64,000 bases of DNA from Shewanella profunda (GCF_023283765.1 NZ_JAKILG010000017.1:1-64000); one strand, 5' to 3'; positions 38,462-49,768 are shown, counted from the first letter of the stretch. Program-made: numbers and translations. Notes: generated from the letters alone by a model not told the origin.

Positions 38462-40126
38462 ATGAAAGAGACATTTTTTAGAACCTTATCTTGGCTTCAC
38501 ACTTGGGCAGGTTTACTGGTGTGCTGGGTATTATTATTGATCTTTTTTGCGGGTAGCTTGAGCTATTTTCGCCACGAGATCACACAGTGGACTGAACCCG
38601 AATTACACCAAGGTGTTTATCAAGATTATCAATCGTCCACACTCGAAAGCCAGCTAGATAAGGGCCAAAGTTATCTAGAAGAACACTCACCCAGTTCGGT
38701 GCAGCGTTGGATGATAAGCTTTCCAACTGAACGTCGGCCACTGCTGAGTTTTAGTTGGCAATTACCACCAGAAAAAGGTCAACGCCGCGGTAAAGTGGAA
38801 ACGCATGTTGCCCTCGCCGATAACAGCGGCATAATCTCCGAAGTCCGCGAGAGTCGTGGTGGCAACTTCTTCTATCGTCTGCACTTTGACCTGCATTATA
38901 TGCCAGCCATTACGGCCCGTTATATTGTAGGGTTTTGCACTATGTTTATGCTAATAGCCCTGATCAGCGGCATAGTGATACATAAGCGTATTTTCAAGGA
39001 TTTGTTCAGCTTTAGGCGTGATAAAGGCGCCCGTTCTTGGTTAGATGCCCACAATGTCAGCTCAGTGATCGCTCTGCCCTACCATATCATGATCACTTAT
39101 ACGGGCCTTATCACCCTGATGCTGCTTTATATTCCTTGGACAGTGAATACCGCCTACTCGGGAGATAACCAAGCATTTTTGCAGGATCTCAACCCCGACA
39201 GACAAACTGAGAAAGCAACCGGTATTGCTGCAACGCAAGTGCAATTAAGTCAGTTATTGCCGCAGATCAAGGCCACTTGGGGCGATGCGCCGATTAAGCA
39301 AGTCATAATCTCTTTCCCTAAGGATCAAAATAGCCAAATAACTTTCTATCAAAACATGGGGAAAGATGTCACCGACAAGGCCAATATTTTGATATTCAGT
39401 GGTACAACAGGTGAGCTTAAATATGCCAGCCCCCATGGTGCATCGGGCGCATTAGCAACTTACGATACTATGATGTCCCTACACACCGCACGTTTCGCAG
39501 GACCTCTGCTCAGAATTTTATTCTTTTTCTGCGGTTTATTGGGTTGCGCTATGGTGGCGACAGGCACACTAATGTGGGCTATTCGGATACGTCAAAAACA
39601 ACAAAAACTAATAGATAAAGGTGAAAAACCAAGCTTAGGATTACGTTTAGTGGAAGGATTAAACTTCATGTTTATCATCGGACTGCCATTAGGAACTGTG
39701 GCATTCTTTTACGCTAACCGTGTATTGCCAGCTCATTTAATTGGTCGTGCTGAATGGGAAGTTCACAGCTTATTTATCGCTCTAATCGCTATGGGGATTT
39801 GGGCTATATTTGGTCGTTCACGTCGCCATTGGCAAATGGCGTTAATGATAACAGGCATATTATGCTGCACTCTGCCGATGCTCAATGCGCTCACGTCGCC
39901 CCACAATATCATCGACAATATCCAATCAAACCAATGGGCTTTAGTTGGTTTCGATCTACTTGCATTGCTACTGGGTGGCATTATGTTATTTGCCAGTCAA
40001 AAACTCACTTTGATAACCAAAGCACCTGCTAAGTATCCAAAAAGGCCCACTCCAAACAGCCAAAATACGCCTAAATCATCCATAACAACCGAACTGAGTT
40101 CGTCATTGGAGGAAGCAAAATCATGA
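38462..40126 (+). CDS. PepSY-associated transmembrane protein (PiuB-like)
   Basis: A membrane protein of about 554 residues with four or more helices: LSWLHTWAGLLVCWVLLLIF, the block around ARYIVGFCTMFMLIALISG, the HxxM-containing VIALPYHIMITYTG, ILFFFCGLLGCAMVATG and later helices. Large periplasmic loops hold PepSY-type regions. Relatives, often called iron-regulated or PiuB proteins, are thought to reduce ferric siderophores using membrane-bound heme; His residues at helix ends (SWLHTWAG, YHIMI, SLHTARF) fit that. The start is taken as the ATG at 38462, one base after the upstream stop; a GTG at 38450 is also possible. Confidence 0.88.
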   Translation: MKETFFRTLSWLHTWAGLLVCWVLLLIFFAGSLSYFRHEITQWTEPELHQGVYQDYQSSTLESQLDKGQSYLEEHSPSSVQRWMISFPTERRPLLSFSWQLPPEKGQRRGKVETHVALADNSGIISEVRESRGGNFFYRLHFDLHYMPAITARYIVGFCTMFMLIALISGIVIHKRIFKDLFSFRRDKGARSWLDAHNVSSVIALPYHIMITYTGLITLMLLYIPWTVNTAYSGDNQAFLQDLNPDRQTEKATGIAATQVQLSQLLPQIKATWGDAPIKQVIISFPKDQNSQITFYQNMGKDVTDKANILIFSGTTGELKYASPHGASGALATYDTMMSLHTARFAGPLLRILFFFCGLLGCAMVATGTLMWAIRIRQKQQKLIDKGEKPSLGLRLVEGLNFMFIIGLPLGTVAFFYANRVLPAHLIGRAEWEVHSLFIALIAMGIWAIFGRSRRHWQMALMITGILCCTLPMLNALTSPHNIIDNIQSNQWALVGFDLLALLLGGIMLFASQKLTLITKAPAKYPKRPTPNSQNTPKSSITTELSSSLEEAKS

Positions 40127-40473
40127 TGCCGGAAATTATTCCCGTACTGGGGATCTTAGGTCTAAGTTACCTCTCCTTATCCCTTTTTGCCTTAGCAAAG
40201 TTTGGCCATTTTAAAGATGTTTTTAATCGCCCCCCCGCACAATGGCAGAGTCGACTATTAACCTTATTTGCTTGGTTATTATTAATATTTAGCTTAAGCG
40301 CATGCGCAAATAACCAAGGATGGGCCTATGGAAGTATTTTGTTTATGGGCGTGATATCGCTCGCGGCTATGCTCGTTATTTTAACCCTAAGCTACAGCCC
40401 ACGGCATTTGCCTATAGGTATAGTGACAGGGAGTGTGCTAACTGGGGGATTAATATTGAGCGCGGGTATCTAA
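40123..40473 (+). CDS. DUF3325 family membrane protein
   Basis: A 116-residue protein with four predicted helices (VLGILGLSYLSLSLFALAKF, SRLLTLFAWLLLIFSL, ILFMGVISLAAMLVILTLSY and a last one). It fits DUF3325, regularly the third gene after DUF3649 and PepSY in Fur-controlled operons. Its ATG overlaps the upstream stop region by 4 bases, so the two are translationally coupled. Function unknown beyond this context. Confidence 0.8.
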   Translation: MMPEIIPVLGILGLSYLSLSLFALAKFGHFKDVFNRPPAQWQSRLLTLFAWLLLIFSLSACANNQGWAYGSILFMGVISLAAMLVILTLSYSPRHLPIGIVTGSVLTGGLILSAGI

Positions 40474-40700
40474 CCTCTAAATCACAGTCAGAATAGTAGA
40501 CAACAAGCACTTCACTGCGCTTAGGGGCTGTTGATTGGAACCAGCTTACTTAGATTGGTCTACCATAACAGGAACAATTCATTGGCTTTTGCGCTGTTCG
40601 CTGATCCGCTGACTTAAACACAAACTTCGGTATCTTAAGGTGGTTTGGGGTTAGTGCCTAAGCTATAGTGCCCATATGTACTTCAGTTAAGGAGAAAATA

Positions 40701-41138
40701 ATGGGCTTTAACTTAACGGTTAATTGGCAATCTTCCCCCGCCGAAGAAGGTGAATTTTGCCGGGACCATAGTATTACATTTGGTAGCGGCCAGACGATTC
40801 AGGCCTCCTCAGCACCCGATTACAAAGGCAATGAACATTATGTCAATCCAGAGGAAAGCTTGCTAGCAGCGCTTTCCTCGTGCCATATGCTGACGTTTTT
40901 GACCATTGCCCACCTTAAACGCTTACCCGTCTTGTCCTATGTCGATGCCGCCACGGCAGAACTAGGAAAAAATGAGGCGGGTAAACTTGCCATCACTAAA
41001 ATCGTGCTCAATCCAAGGGTAATTTTTGCAGAAGGCATCGAGGTCAACCAAGAAACACTTGAAAAAATGCACGAAAAAGCACATGCAAACTGCTTTATCG
41101 CCAACTCGTTAGCGACGGACATTCACATCAAGTTCTAA
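40701..41138 (+). CDS. OsmC family protein
   Basis: A 145-residue OsmC-type thiol peroxidase-like protein. The two conserved Cys are present: SSCHMLTFLTIAH and HANCFIANSL. Members reduce organic or lipid hydroperoxides. The ATG at 40701 has AAGGAG before it with good spacing; the earlier in-frame start at 40668 does not fit the family. Single gene. Confidence 0.93.
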   Translation: MGFNLTVNWQSSPAEEGEFCRDHSITFGSGQTIQASSAPDYKGNEHYVNPEESLLAALSSCHMLTFLTIAHLKRLPVLSYVDAATAELGKNEAGKLAITKIVLNPRVIFAEGIEVNQETLEKMHEKAHANCFIANSLATDIHIKF

Positions 41139-41157
41139 TACTGGTGGGCATAAAAAT

Positions 41158-41190
41158 GGGTGTTGTCTCGGGAACTAGGAAACAACACCC
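41158..41190. repeat. inverted repeat between convergent genes
   Basis: GGGTGTTGT and ACAACACCC, 9-bp perfect arms with a 15-base loop. There is no T-run, so it may only be a weak terminator or a transcript-stabilising hairpin for osmC. Confidence 0.45.
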
Positions 41191-41260
41191 TAAGTTTGTA
41201 CGCCACTATACTAACGGCACTAGCTTAAATTTCAGTTAAATATAATGTCTTAATATCCGA

Positions 41261-44200
41261 CTATTTAGCTTTAATATCCTGTGCTATTCCTTTTACTGGC
41301 ATAGGTTGCGCTTTTAGTACAGGAATAGGCTGCTTAACTAACTCATCCTTTAAATAGCTTATCGCAGTCTCAAGCTGAGCATCTTTACCATTAAAGGTCG
41401 CGAAAGGTAAGTTATCCACTTCAATATCCGGCGTCACACCATGGCCTTCAAGCACCCAGCGACCATCCATTGCATACTGTGGATATTCAGCCACCCGCGC
41501 CATTCCTTTATCGGTCAATGCATTACGCCCAGATAACCACACACCAGCCCCTGCTGTTTGTTTACCAATTAGCGGAGCAATACCGAGCGCCTTAATCCCT
41601 GCAGAAAAAGTCTCACCGTCGGAATAGGTCAGTTCATCGGTTAACACCACTAGATGACCGCGGAAAGTTTGCTGCATATTCGTGTTTGGCGTACCGTGAG
41701 TCGGTTGCCAGAAAGCCCAAGCACGGCGCAATAATTTCTCGATAATCCAACTGTCGATATTGCCACCGCGGTTACGGCGGACATCGATAATCAAGCCATC
41801 TTTATCGTAATTGGCATAAAATTCACGGGCGAAACTTTCAATATCGCCACCGCCCATGGCATATAAATGCAAATAGCCAATCTTGCCCTTACTCGCATCC
41901 TCGACCACACCCGCGTTATGGCTCACCCAATCTAAGTAACGTAACTCGCTGTCCACCATGGCACTAACGGGTATGACGATGGTTTTATGGGTTTGGCTGC
42001 CACGCTTAAGCTGCAGCAAGACTTGCTTGTCGTGCTGATTACGTAAAAGACGAGTGACATCGGCCACATTCGCGACTGGCGTACCGTTAATAGCCACCAG
42101 CACATCGCCTTCTTTAGCATCAACGTCGATGCGACTTAAAGGTGAAGCGTTAGCGGGTAACTCGGGATCATTACGATAAATATGCGCAATTTTAACGCCA
42201 TCCGCAGTTTGCTGCAGACGCGCCCCTAGACTCGCCGCTTTAGCCGCATCGGGATCCTTGGGTATATCACCACCACGCACCTGTGAGTGTAACGAGTCTA
42301 GCTCGCCCATCATTTGCATGAAGACATCGTTGAGTTCATTGCGATCAGTTAAGCGATTGAGCAAAGGTTGATACTTAGCTTTTGTGGCTTGCCAATCGAG
42401 GCCGCGCATCTTCTTATCGAAGAAAGATTCCCTGTGCATCAACCAAGCGTCTTCAAACATTTGTTGCCATTCAAGCTGAGGAGAAATCGCTAATTGCCAT
42501 TGTTCCGTTTGTACTTTGGCATTATCTGTATCGCCCAATTTATCGCCGCCGTCGACTATCAGTAACGCCTTATCATCGCTGTGTTTACGTAGCATTAGTT
42601 TCTTGCCATCGGCAGAAACGTCATACTGACCCACATCCTCGGCAAAAACCTCGGCTTTGGGGCTTAATGGATCAAACTTGATGGTCATCAAATTAGGCGC
42701 AGTGTCATCGCCAATCGCTTGGTCAAGCATATAAAGCCTGTCATCGACGGCGTGTAACTCACTATAATTTCCGGAATCGACAGGCACTTGCCATAAGCGC
42801 AGGGCGATCCCCGCCCAATCGATTTTCAGCGGATTAGGTTTATCCTTAGCATCCGTTTTTTCAGCTTTGTTAGCGCTGAGTTCATTAGGTTTACCAAAGG
42901 GAAATTTGGCATTTTTCACCAGCGCAATGGCAAAAATTTCACTGCGTTTATCAAACACAGGCCCCATGTTTCTATCGCCCCAAGGTGAGCTTGGTGTTGC
43001 ACTAAATTTACGATTAGAAAGGAAATATAACCACTGGCCGTCACTGCTAAAGGTTGGTGAGTAGGACTCGTACTTGTCGCTGGTGAGCGTCTCAGCTTTA
43101 TTTTCATCCACTGAATAAAGGACAATTTGCGGTCTTTGTTTGCCGATTTCCGACTTAGTTAACGCAATAAAACGGCTATCACCCGACCAACGGATATCGG
43201 CGTAGGGTCCAAGTCCCTCACCGTTGGTGATGATTTTTTGGTTAGTATTTTTCTTTAAATCGAGCAGCCAAACGTTACCATCGTTATCGTCATGGGCGAT
43301 GAATCGACCGTCATTAGACAAATTCAGGCTCATTCTTAAGGTATGACCGTCTTTTGTCAGTTGCTTAGCACCACTGCTACCATCGGCGGGGAATTGCCAA
43401 ATTTCCTGCTGACCCGTCATGTCGCTAATCGCATAAACGGATTTGCCATCTTGGCTCAAGATCGCTTCTCTAACGCGATAAGTCCCCGGCAGCCCAACTT
43501 GGACTAAGCGCGAGCCATCTACGCCAGCGATTGCGACATGGCTACGGGCGGTGATCACCACTTTATCGCCCGCGAGGGCTAAATCGGTCGAGGATGCATA
43601 ATCCATAGGATCCTTCACCCAGTGTTCACGGCGCTGGGCAAAATCGGAAGTGAGTTCAATATTGAGTAACGAGTCTTTAGCGGCCGCGATATCAAATACA
43701 TGGATATCTGCGCCCTGCTGAAATACCACTTTGCCTTGAGCCATACGCGCGCCGCGGACTTGCCAATCTTTAAACTGGGTCAACTGTTTTGCATCCGAGC
43801 CATCGAGCGCCATCGACCACAGATTATCGTTACCATCGCTGTCACTGATAAAATAGAGTCTGTCTAGCCACAGCATAGGTTGGCGCACCGAGCCGTCATG
43901 CTGACCACTGAGTAACTGTGCTTCGGTTTTGCTACCGAGTTTAAAGCGCCATAATTCACCTTTCGCACCGCCACGGTACACTTTGGCGTTATCACCCGTA
44001 ACTTGTAGGCCAAAGCGGGTGAAGTACAGATATTCGCTGCGATCATCAATCACGCCTTCTACCGCATCGGCTAAGGGTAAATCTGTGGTCGTTAACGTTT
44101 TAGGATCAACGCTGCGCAATACCCAATTGTTTGCAGGGCCGAAACCACTGTCGGTGGAATATAAAACTTCGCCTTTGGCAGTCCAGCCCTGCACACGCAC

Positions 44201-44545
44201 GCGGCTATTCTCGAAACTGACTCGTTTTGCTACGCCGCCTGCAACAGGAATGACATACACTTCACTCGCGCCTTCATAGTTCGCCACATAGGCAACCCAC
44301 TTGCCATCAGGAGATATAGCTGCACCCAGTTCTTCTGCGGGTAAACTCGTTAGGCGAGTCGCCGCTTTCTGACCTAAGGTCTGAGTCCATAAATCCCCTT
44401 CAGCGGTGAACACTAAGGTTTGATCGTGCAGGGCTGGCGCGCGGTAATATCCCTGATTGTTCACAGCATCGGAAGCAATAGCTTGGACCGCAGTTAAGCT
44501 GCCGAGGGCAAACATGCAGCAGACAACAGAATGGCGAAGTTTCAT
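41261..44545 (-). CDS. tricorn-like S41 family peptidase
   Basis: A 1094-residue exported protease. A signal peptide (CCMFALGSLTAVQAIA) is followed by two beta-propeller regions of WD/TolB-like repeats (about 30–360 and 370–660; ISPDGKWVAYV, LSNDGRFIAHDDNDG and FSSDGQWLYFLSN). A PDZ domain (about 770–860, with EGDVLVAINGTPVANVADV) comes next, then the S41 catalytic domain (DGLIIDVRRNRGGNIDSW, and TYSDGETFSAGIKALG with the nucleophile Ser). It resembles tricorn core protease homologues that degrade peptides, probably in the periplasm. Single gene with about 340 bases before the thr operon terminator side. Confidence 0.93.
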   Translation of the reverse strand: MKLRHSVVCCMFALGSLTAVQAIASDAVNNQGYYRAPALHDQTLVFTAEGDLWTQTLGQKAATRLTSLPAEELGAAISPDGKWVAYVANYEGASEVYVIPVAGGVAKRVSFENSRVRVQGWTAKGEVLYSTDSGFGPANNWVLRSVDPKTLTTTDLPLADAVEGVIDDRSEYLYFTRFGLQVTGDNAKVYRGGAKGELWRFKLGSKTEAQLLSGQHDGSVRQPMLWLDRLYFISDSDGNDNLWSMALDGSDAKQLTQFKDWQVRGARMAQGKVVFQQGADIHVFDIAAAKDSLLNIELTSDFAQRREHWVKDPMDYASSTDLALAGDKVVITARSHVAIAGVDGSRLVQVGLPGTYRVREAILSQDGKSVYAISDMTGQQEIWQFPADGSSGAKQLTKDGHTLRMSLNLSNDGRFIAHDDNDGNVWLLDLKKNTNQKIITNGEGLGPYADIRWSGDSRFIALTKSEIGKQRPQIVLYSVDENKAETLTSDKYESYSPTFSSDGQWLYFLSNRKFSATPSSPWGDRNMGPVFDKRSEIFAIALVKNAKFPFGKPNELSANKAEKTDAKDKPNPLKIDWAGIALRLWQVPVDSGNYSELHAVDDRLYMLDQAIGDDTAPNLMTIKFDPLSPKAEVFAEDVGQYDVSADGKKLMLRKHSDDKALLIVDGGDKLGDTDNAKVQTEQWQLAISPQLEWQQMFEDAWLMHRESFFDKKMRGLDWQATKAKYQPLLNRLTDRNELNDVFMQMMGELDSLHSQVRGGDIPKDPDAAKAASLGARLQQTADGVKIAHIYRNDPELPANASPLSRIDVDAKEGDVLVAINGTPVANVADVTRLLRNQHDKQVLLQLKRGSQTHKTIVIPVSAMVDSELRYLDWVSHNAGVVEDASKGKIGYLHLYAMGGGDIESFAREFYANYDKDGLIIDVRRNRGGNIDSWIIEKLLRRAWAFWQPTHGTPNTNMQQTFRGHLVVLTDELTYSDGETFSAGIKALGIAPLIGKQTAGAGVWLSGRNALTDKGMARVAEYPQYAMDGRWVLEGHGVTPDIEVDNLPFATFNGKDAQLETAISYLKDELVKQPIPVLKAQPMPVKGIAQDIKAK

Positions 44546-44883
44546 GTATTATCTCTATCCTATTATTTTGTTCAGCGATGGGCTTTTAACAATGAACTTG
44601 GAGTAAATTTTAGGTCTGACAGTTATTTCCACAAACTAGCAGAATTTGATAGGGAGTTCAGTAACTTCAACGAAGAGAAGTTTTAGCAAATGTGTCGCCA
44701 GTGATGTGGATAAAGAACAAATGAATAAAAATAAGATTATTTGATAGAACATATGGAAGATCATTGAATTAAAACTCATTATTTTAAAATTACGGTTGCT
44801 CCCTATGGGACTTGTAAAAAAGGGAGCCAAGCTCCCTTTTGACACAATCTAAATGTTACTGATTGACTTAAATCTACCAAACG
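44546..44883. other. intergenic region with thr operon terminator
   Basis: 338 bases with a weak 69-codon frame on the minus strand that has no ribosome binding site and is probably not a gene. It also contains the promoter region of the S41 protease gene. Confidence 0.5.
44816..44841 (-). terminator. Rho-independent terminator of the thr operon
   Basis: AAAAGGGAGC, loop, GCTCCCTTTT, followed leftward by a run of T, 43 bases after the thrC stop. Confidence 0.9.
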
Positions 44884-46173
44884 TTAGGCCAACACGTTAA
44901 ATAGATGCGCCTTTAACTCGGCAAAGTCTGCAGCTAGTTCCGCCGATAGGATAGGCTTATTGGCAACAGCTTCAAGCTCGACTGGTAGCGGTAAGTTAAG
45001 ATTTAACTCCCTATCCACTACGTCCTTAAACTTAGCGGGATGGGCAGTCCCGAGGAATATTCCCACTTCATCGGGCACTAAGGTTAAAGATAACGCCTTA
45101 GCCGCAATCGCCGCGTGGGGCTCAGACACATAACCTTGAGCTTGTAATTCGGCCAATGCCTGTGACGTTTGTTCCTCCGATAAACGGATCCCAACTAAGT
45201 TACTCAGTGGCCAGCCTAATTTCTCACAAATGGCTTCCACACGCGGCCAGTTACTGGGCTCACTCACATCCATAGCATTAGACATAGTCGCTTGAGTCGG
45301 ATTTGGCTGCCATTGGCCGTTTTCTAAATAGCGCGGCACAGTATCGTTGGCATTGGTCGCAGCGATAAAGCGTTTAACCGGTAATCCCATGGCTTTAGCG
45401 AATAAACCTGCGGTCAAGTTACCAAAGTTACCACTTGGCACCGAAATCACAGGATCGGCTTCATGGCGTTGTTTAGATTGGGCAACCGCTTCAAAGTAAT
45501 AACAAATTTGTGCGAGTAATCGGCTGATGTTGATAGAGTTAGCCGAGTTTAGGCTCAGACCATCACGGACTTCGGGATCATCGAAGGCGCGCTTAACCAG
45601 ATCTTGGCAAGCATCGAAATCGGACGATACGGCGACTGTGTGGATATTCTTGCCTAACGTCGTGAACATCTTTTCCTGTAGTTCACTGATCTTGCCCTTA
45701 GGATAGAGCACCACGACATTTACTTTCTCAAGTCCATAGAAGGCATCGGCAACCGCTGCGCCAGTGTCGCCCGAGGTCGCAGTCAAAATGGTTAAACGAG
45801 TGTCACCCACAAAGGCATTAACGCACTGCGCCATAAAACGCGCCCCAAAATCTTTAAACGCCAGTGTTGGACCGTGGAATAATTCGAGGCAGGCACGCTG
45901 CTCATCGACGGCAACCAAAGGTAAATCGAAGTTAAAGGCACGCTCAACCAGTTCATCGACCGCATCTTGGCCTAACTCAGAGGCGAGCCATGCGCCGAGC
46001 ACCTTTTTACTGCGTTCAACGAATGGCAACGCCAGCAGCCCTTCAATATCGTCTAATACCGGTATTTGGGTAGGAAAAAACAAGCCTCTGTCTTTACCTA
46101 AACCCAGTTGTACCGCTTCTTTAAAGCTCACTTTCTGCGAAGGGTGTTTTAAATTATATAGTTCCATGCTCAC
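44884..46173 (-). CDS. thrC: threonine synthase
   Basis: A 429-residue PLP enzyme making threonine from O-phosphohomoserine, the last step of the pathway. Landmarks: MELYNLKHPSQKVSFKEAV, the PLP Lys in ELFHGPTLAFKDFGARFM, LTATSGDTGAAVADAFYG and VPSGNFGNLTAGLFAK. Third gene of the thr operon, 64 bases after thrB. Confidence 0.97.
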   Translation of the reverse strand: MSMELYNLKHPSQKVSFKEAVQLGLGKDRGLFFPTQIPVLDDIEGLLALPFVERSKKVLGAWLASELGQDAVDELVERAFNFDLPLVAVDEQRACLELFHGPTLAFKDFGARFMAQCVNAFVGDTRLTILTATSGDTGAAVADAFYGLEKVNVVVLYPKGKISELQEKMFTTLGKNIHTVAVSSDFDACQDLVKRAFDDPEVRDGLSLNSANSINISRLLAQICYYFEAVAQSKQRHEADPVISVPSGNFGNLTAGLFAKAMGLPVKRFIAATNANDTVPRYLENGQWQPNPTQATMSNAMDVSEPSNWPRVEAICEKLGWPLSNLVGIRLSEEQTSQALAELQAQGYVSEPHAAIAAKALSLTLVPDEVGIFLGTAHPAKFKDVVDRELNLNLPLPVELEAVANKPILSAELAADFAELKAHLFNVLA

Positions 46174-46237
46174 TCAACCTTTTGATGCTAAACCTTAAAT
46201 GCTAATTTCGGGTGCTTAGTCTTAGCTAAATTGACAA

Positions 46238-47200
46238 TTAATCGACCCTACGCGTGCCTTGTTCATCGAGGCGACACACATGGGCAAAGCCACCCGCCTC
46301 GGTTAAATAATGCTGCTCTAACCAGGCTTTAGCGGTATTTGCCGTGGCTAAATCATCGGTAATCGAAAACAGCGTTGGGCCGCTGCCCGAAATCCCCGTA
46401 GTTAACATGCCTAAATCGGCTAAAGCGGCTCTGGCCTTGTCGTAACCCGGAATAGCGGCGGCGCGATAGGGCTCGGCTAACACATCCTTTAATACACTGA
46501 TCGCAAGCTTGGCATTCTGCTGGTACGACGCATGCACAAAGGCACTTAAATAGCGGCCAAAATCGATAGTGACACTTTTATCATATTGATCTGGCATGAG
46601 TTTACGCATCATTGCCGTCGAAAGTGAAATCCCAGGATAGGCCACAACCCAATACCATTCTTTAAAACTCGGTATCGCTTCGCAAACTGTACCCGGCACA
46701 TTGAGCATCAATTGCATGCCGCCCAAGTAACAAGGGGCAACGTTGTCATAGTGAACACTGCCGCTGATCTTTCCCTCAAACTCGCCCATCAGTTCAAGCA
46801 GTGCTTGCTCGTTATAGGGCCGGTCAAAATGTTCATTCAAGGCATATAACGCCGCAACGACCGAGCTGGCACTAGAACCCAAGCCACTTCCAACGGGCAG
46901 GTTCTTTTCCAGTGTGAGTGCCACGCCTTCATCTGCTTTACCCAACGCAGTTAAAAACTCCTTACTCATGGCTGTTAAGAAGAATTCGGCACATTGGTAC
47001 ACAATATTGTCTTGCGGATTGTCAGGTAGTTTATGGGCCCAAGCGCCAGTTTGTGTCAGGCTCACACCCGACGCTGCCGCGGCGATAGTCACTCTGTCGC
47101 CAAGTAAACTACCATCAATCGGCGCTAATGCTGCACCCAGTAAATCAAATCCGACGCCCACGTTACCCATAGAGGCTGGAGCGTACACAGTCAAACTCAT
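46238..47200 (-). CDS. thrB: homoserine kinase
   Basis: A 320-residue GHMP kinase that phosphorylates homoserine. It has [20 protein letters not shown], the ATP loop [20 protein letters not shown] and the C-terminal [11 protein letters not shown]. Its ATG overlaps the thrA stop by 4 bases. Confidence 0.97.
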   Translation of the reverse strand: MSLTVYAPASMGNVGVGFDLLGAALAPIDGSLLGDRVTIAAAASGVSLTQTGAWAHKLPDNPQDNIVYQCAEFFLTAMSKEFLTALGKADEGVALTLEKNLPVGSGLGSSASSVVAALYALNEHFDRPYNEQALLELMGEFEGKISGSVHYDNVAPCYLGGMQLMLNVPGTVCEAIPSFKEWYWVVAYPGISLSTAMMRKLMPDQYDKSVTIDFGRYLSAFVHASYQQNAKLAISVLKDVLAEPYRAAAIPGYDKARAALADLGMLTTGISGSGPTLFSITDDLATANTAKAWLEQHYLTEAGGFAHVCRLDEQGTRRVD

Positions 47201-49665
47201 ACACTCACCTCACGAGTCCAATTCAAGGTTCTTAATACATCTGCAAAGGCGCCAGCGGCAGTCACTTCAGTCCCTGCGCCATAGCCGCGTAGCACAAAGG
47301 GAATGGGCTGGTAATAGCGGCTGTAGAACGCCAAGGCATTTTCACCGCCTTTAACGCTATAAAGCGGATCCTGTGCATCCACTTCGGCGATACGCACACG
47401 GCACACGCCGTCATCAATTTGCCCGACATAACGCAGCACTTTGCCTTGGGCTTTGGCCTGCGCTACTTTAGCGGCAATTGCGGCATCGACTTGCGGTAAT
47501 CGCGCCATAAAACTTTCAACATCACCTGAATCATCAAACTCGGCTGGCAATACAGATTCAACCTGCACGTCACTGAGTTCGAGCTTTAGTCCCACTTCAC
47601 GGGCAAGAATGAGCACCTTACGCGCCACATCCATGCCACTCAAATCATCACGGGGATCGGGCTCAGTAAAACATTTTTCCCGTGCCAGACCGGTCGCTTC
47701 AGAAAGTGTCATGCCTTCATCGAGCATGCCGAAGATAAAGGATAAAGAGCCCGATAAAATACCGTTAAACTTATGCAGTTTGTCACCCGCAAATAACAAT
47801 TTTTTCAGGTTATCGATCACAGGTAAGCCCGCGCCGACTGTGGTTTCGTACAAGAATTGGCGACGCTGTTTTAATGCAGTTTGGCGAAGCGCTTGGTAAT
47901 AAGCATAATCGCGAGTATTGGACTTTTTATTGGGCGTGACCACATGTAAACCCGCGTTCATCACATCCAAATATAGGTTCGACACTTGCTCGCTCGAGGT
48001 GCAATCCACCAGCACAGGATTAAGCAATTGTTGCTCTTTCACCCATGCGAGTAACGCTGGGATATCACAATCTTGCTGACTATCGGCAAGCAAGCTAGAC
48101 CAATTGCTTAAATCGATGCCCGCACTGTCGAGTAACATCTTGTTGGAATTCACTATGCCGCAAACACGGATACTAATGTGTTGCTCTTTAAGCATGGCGG
48201 ATTGTTGTTTTATCTGCTCGAGCAGGCCTGCACCCACATTGCCACAACCGACTAGAAACACATCTAAATATTGCTGCACATCGAAAAAGCCTTGATGACA
48301 AGCCGCCACCGCATGCTTAGTCTTACGCTGCTCGATCACAGTCGAAATCGACCGCTCGGATGATCCTTGGGCAATGGCGATAATGTTCACGCTTGCCTGT
48401 GCTAACGCTTGGAAGAAACGCGCCGCAACCCCCTTGTGGGTGCGCATACCATCACCAATCAAAGAAACGATAGCGAGTTCATGACGCATAGCGATAGGTT
48501 CAAGCAAGTCACTTTTTATTTCTAATTCAAACTCTTGCTCTAAGGCCCATTTCACTTTGGCCGAGTCAGACGTCGCCACACAGAAGCTAATACTGTATTC
48601 AGAGGAGCTTTGGGTGATTAAAGACACTGACACGCCGCTGCGGGAAATCGCCGCGAGAGTACGGCTCGCCATGCCAACCATGCCTTTCATGCCAGGGCCT
48701 GAAATATCGAACATGGTCTGGTTATCTAAATTGGAGATAGCTTTAACCTGTAAGCCGGTTTCATCGGCTTGGTTTGATACCAGAGTGCCGGGCGCATCGG
48801 GGTTAAAACTGTTTTTGATATAACAGGGAATATGGAACTGAGCGATGGGCGCAATCGTCTTAGGATGCAATACCTTAGCGCCAAAATAGGAGAGTTCCAT
48901 CGCCTCTTGATAACTGAGTTGTGACAGCAATTTAGCATCGGCAACCACCCGGGGATCGGTATTATAAACACCGTCGACATCGGTCCAAATTTCACAACTT
49001 GACGCATCTAAACAGGCGGCCAGTACGGCAGCAGAATAATCGGAACCATTACGGCCTAATGTCACCACTTTGCCCTGTTCATCGGCGGCGGTGAAACCCG
49101 GCATCACCCATACGCGTTTTTCACCCAGCGCCAACGCGCGAAACCTTGGCTTACTTATAGCGATATCGACCACGGATTCTAACGGCCGACCTCGACCTAG
49201 AAACAAGGCGCGCGGATCGAGTTGAGCCGACGTGATCCCCTTAGATAGCATCACTTGTTCCATCAAGGCTGCAGATAAACGCTCACCCGCCACCACGATT
49301 TCGGCACGTATGCCATCGGGACACTCTTGCAGTAAACTAATGCCACGTAATCTATCCTGCCAAATTACCAGCTGCGCATTAAGCCCAGAAAAGAGTTGTT
49401 CACTCTGCTCACTCGACAACACCGAAGTGACCGCATCTTGGTATAGCGAAGTAAATACCCGCTCAACATGCTGCAGCACAGGCAAATAATCTTCACCTTT
49501 GACTGCTACATCAACCATTTCTAGTAACGCATTTGTCACCGTCGCCGGGGCCGATAGCACAGTGGCTATGGGTTCAAGCTTAGATGACTTGGCAACGATA
49601 TCCGCCGCCATCGAGAATCGCTGCCAATTTGCAAGCGAGGTACCACCAAATTTCATTACTTTCAT
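47197..49665 (-). CDS. thrA: bifunctional aspartokinase / homoserine dehydrogenase I
   Basis: An 822-residue fusion carrying out the first and third steps from aspartate to threonine. The N-terminal kinase has [28 protein letters not shown] and [15 protein letters not shown] domains (about 310–455, with [18 protein letters not shown]) allow threonine feedback. The dehydrogenase begins near residue 465 ([16 protein letters not shown]) and has [10 protein letters not shown] and [18 protein letters not shown]. The ATG at 49665 is preceded by AGGAG; a longer frame to 49713 starts within the attenuator spacer. Transcription is controlled by the upstream leader. Confidence 0.97.
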   Translation of the reverse strand: MKVMKFGGTSLANWQRFSMAADIVAKSSKLEPIATVLSAPATVTNALLEMVDVAVKGEDYLPVLQHVERVFTSLYQDAVTSVLSSEQSEQLFSGLNAQLVIWQDRLRGISLLQECPDGIRAEIVVAGERLSAALMEQVMLSKGITSAQLDPRALFLGRGRPLESVVDIAISKPRFRALALGEKRVWVMPGFTAADEQGKVVTLGRNGSDYSAAVLAACLDASSCEIWTDVDGVYNTDPRVVADAKLLSQLSYQEAMELSYFGAKVLHPKTIAPIAQFHIPCYIKNSFNPDAPGTLVSNQADETGLQVKAISNLDNQTMFDISGPGMKGMVGMASRTLAAISRSGVSVSLITQSSSEYSISFCVATSDSAKVKWALEQEFELEIKSDLLEPIAMRHELAIVSLIGDGMRTHKGVAARFFQALAQASVNIIAIAQGSSERSISTVIEQRKTKHAVAACHQGFFDVQQYLDVFLVGCGNVGAGLLEQIKQQSAMLKEQHISIRVCGIVNSNKMLLDSAGIDLSNWSSLLADSQQDCDIPALLAWVKEQQLLNPVLVDCTSSEQVSNLYLDVMNAGLHVVTPNKKSNTRDYAYYQALRQTALKQRRQFLYETTVGAGLPVIDNLKKLLFAGDKLHKFNGILSGSLSFIFGMLDEGMTLSEATGLAREKCFTEPDPRDDLSGMDVARKVLILAREVGLKLELSDVQVESVLPAEFDDSGDVESFMARLPQVDAAIAAKVAQAKAQGKVLRYVGQIDDGVCRVRIAEVDAQDPLYSVKGGENALAFYSRYYQPIPFVLRGYGAGTEVTAAGAFADVLRTLNWTREVSV

Positions 49666-49711
49666 CTTGTTCTCCTGTACCGCGCCCGACTTAGAAATAA
49701 GAGCTAGAAAC

Positions 49712-49744
49712 AAAAAAGCCCGCTTCTTTGTGGGAAGCGGGCTT
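49712..49744 (-). terminator. thr operon attenuator (intrinsic terminator)
   Basis: Reading leftward, AAGCCCGCTTC pairs with GAAGCGGGCTT and a run of T follows, between the leader peptide stop and thrA. A GC-rich segment at the thrL stop (GGGGGCGGGC) can pair with part of the hairpin and would act as antiterminator. Confidence 0.92.
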
Positions 49745-49768
49745 ATCGTTAAAATTCTTTAGGGTGTA

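Noticed and set aside
44636..44845. 69-codon frame on the minus strand
   Set aside because: It overlaps the thr operon terminator and lacks a translation start signal.
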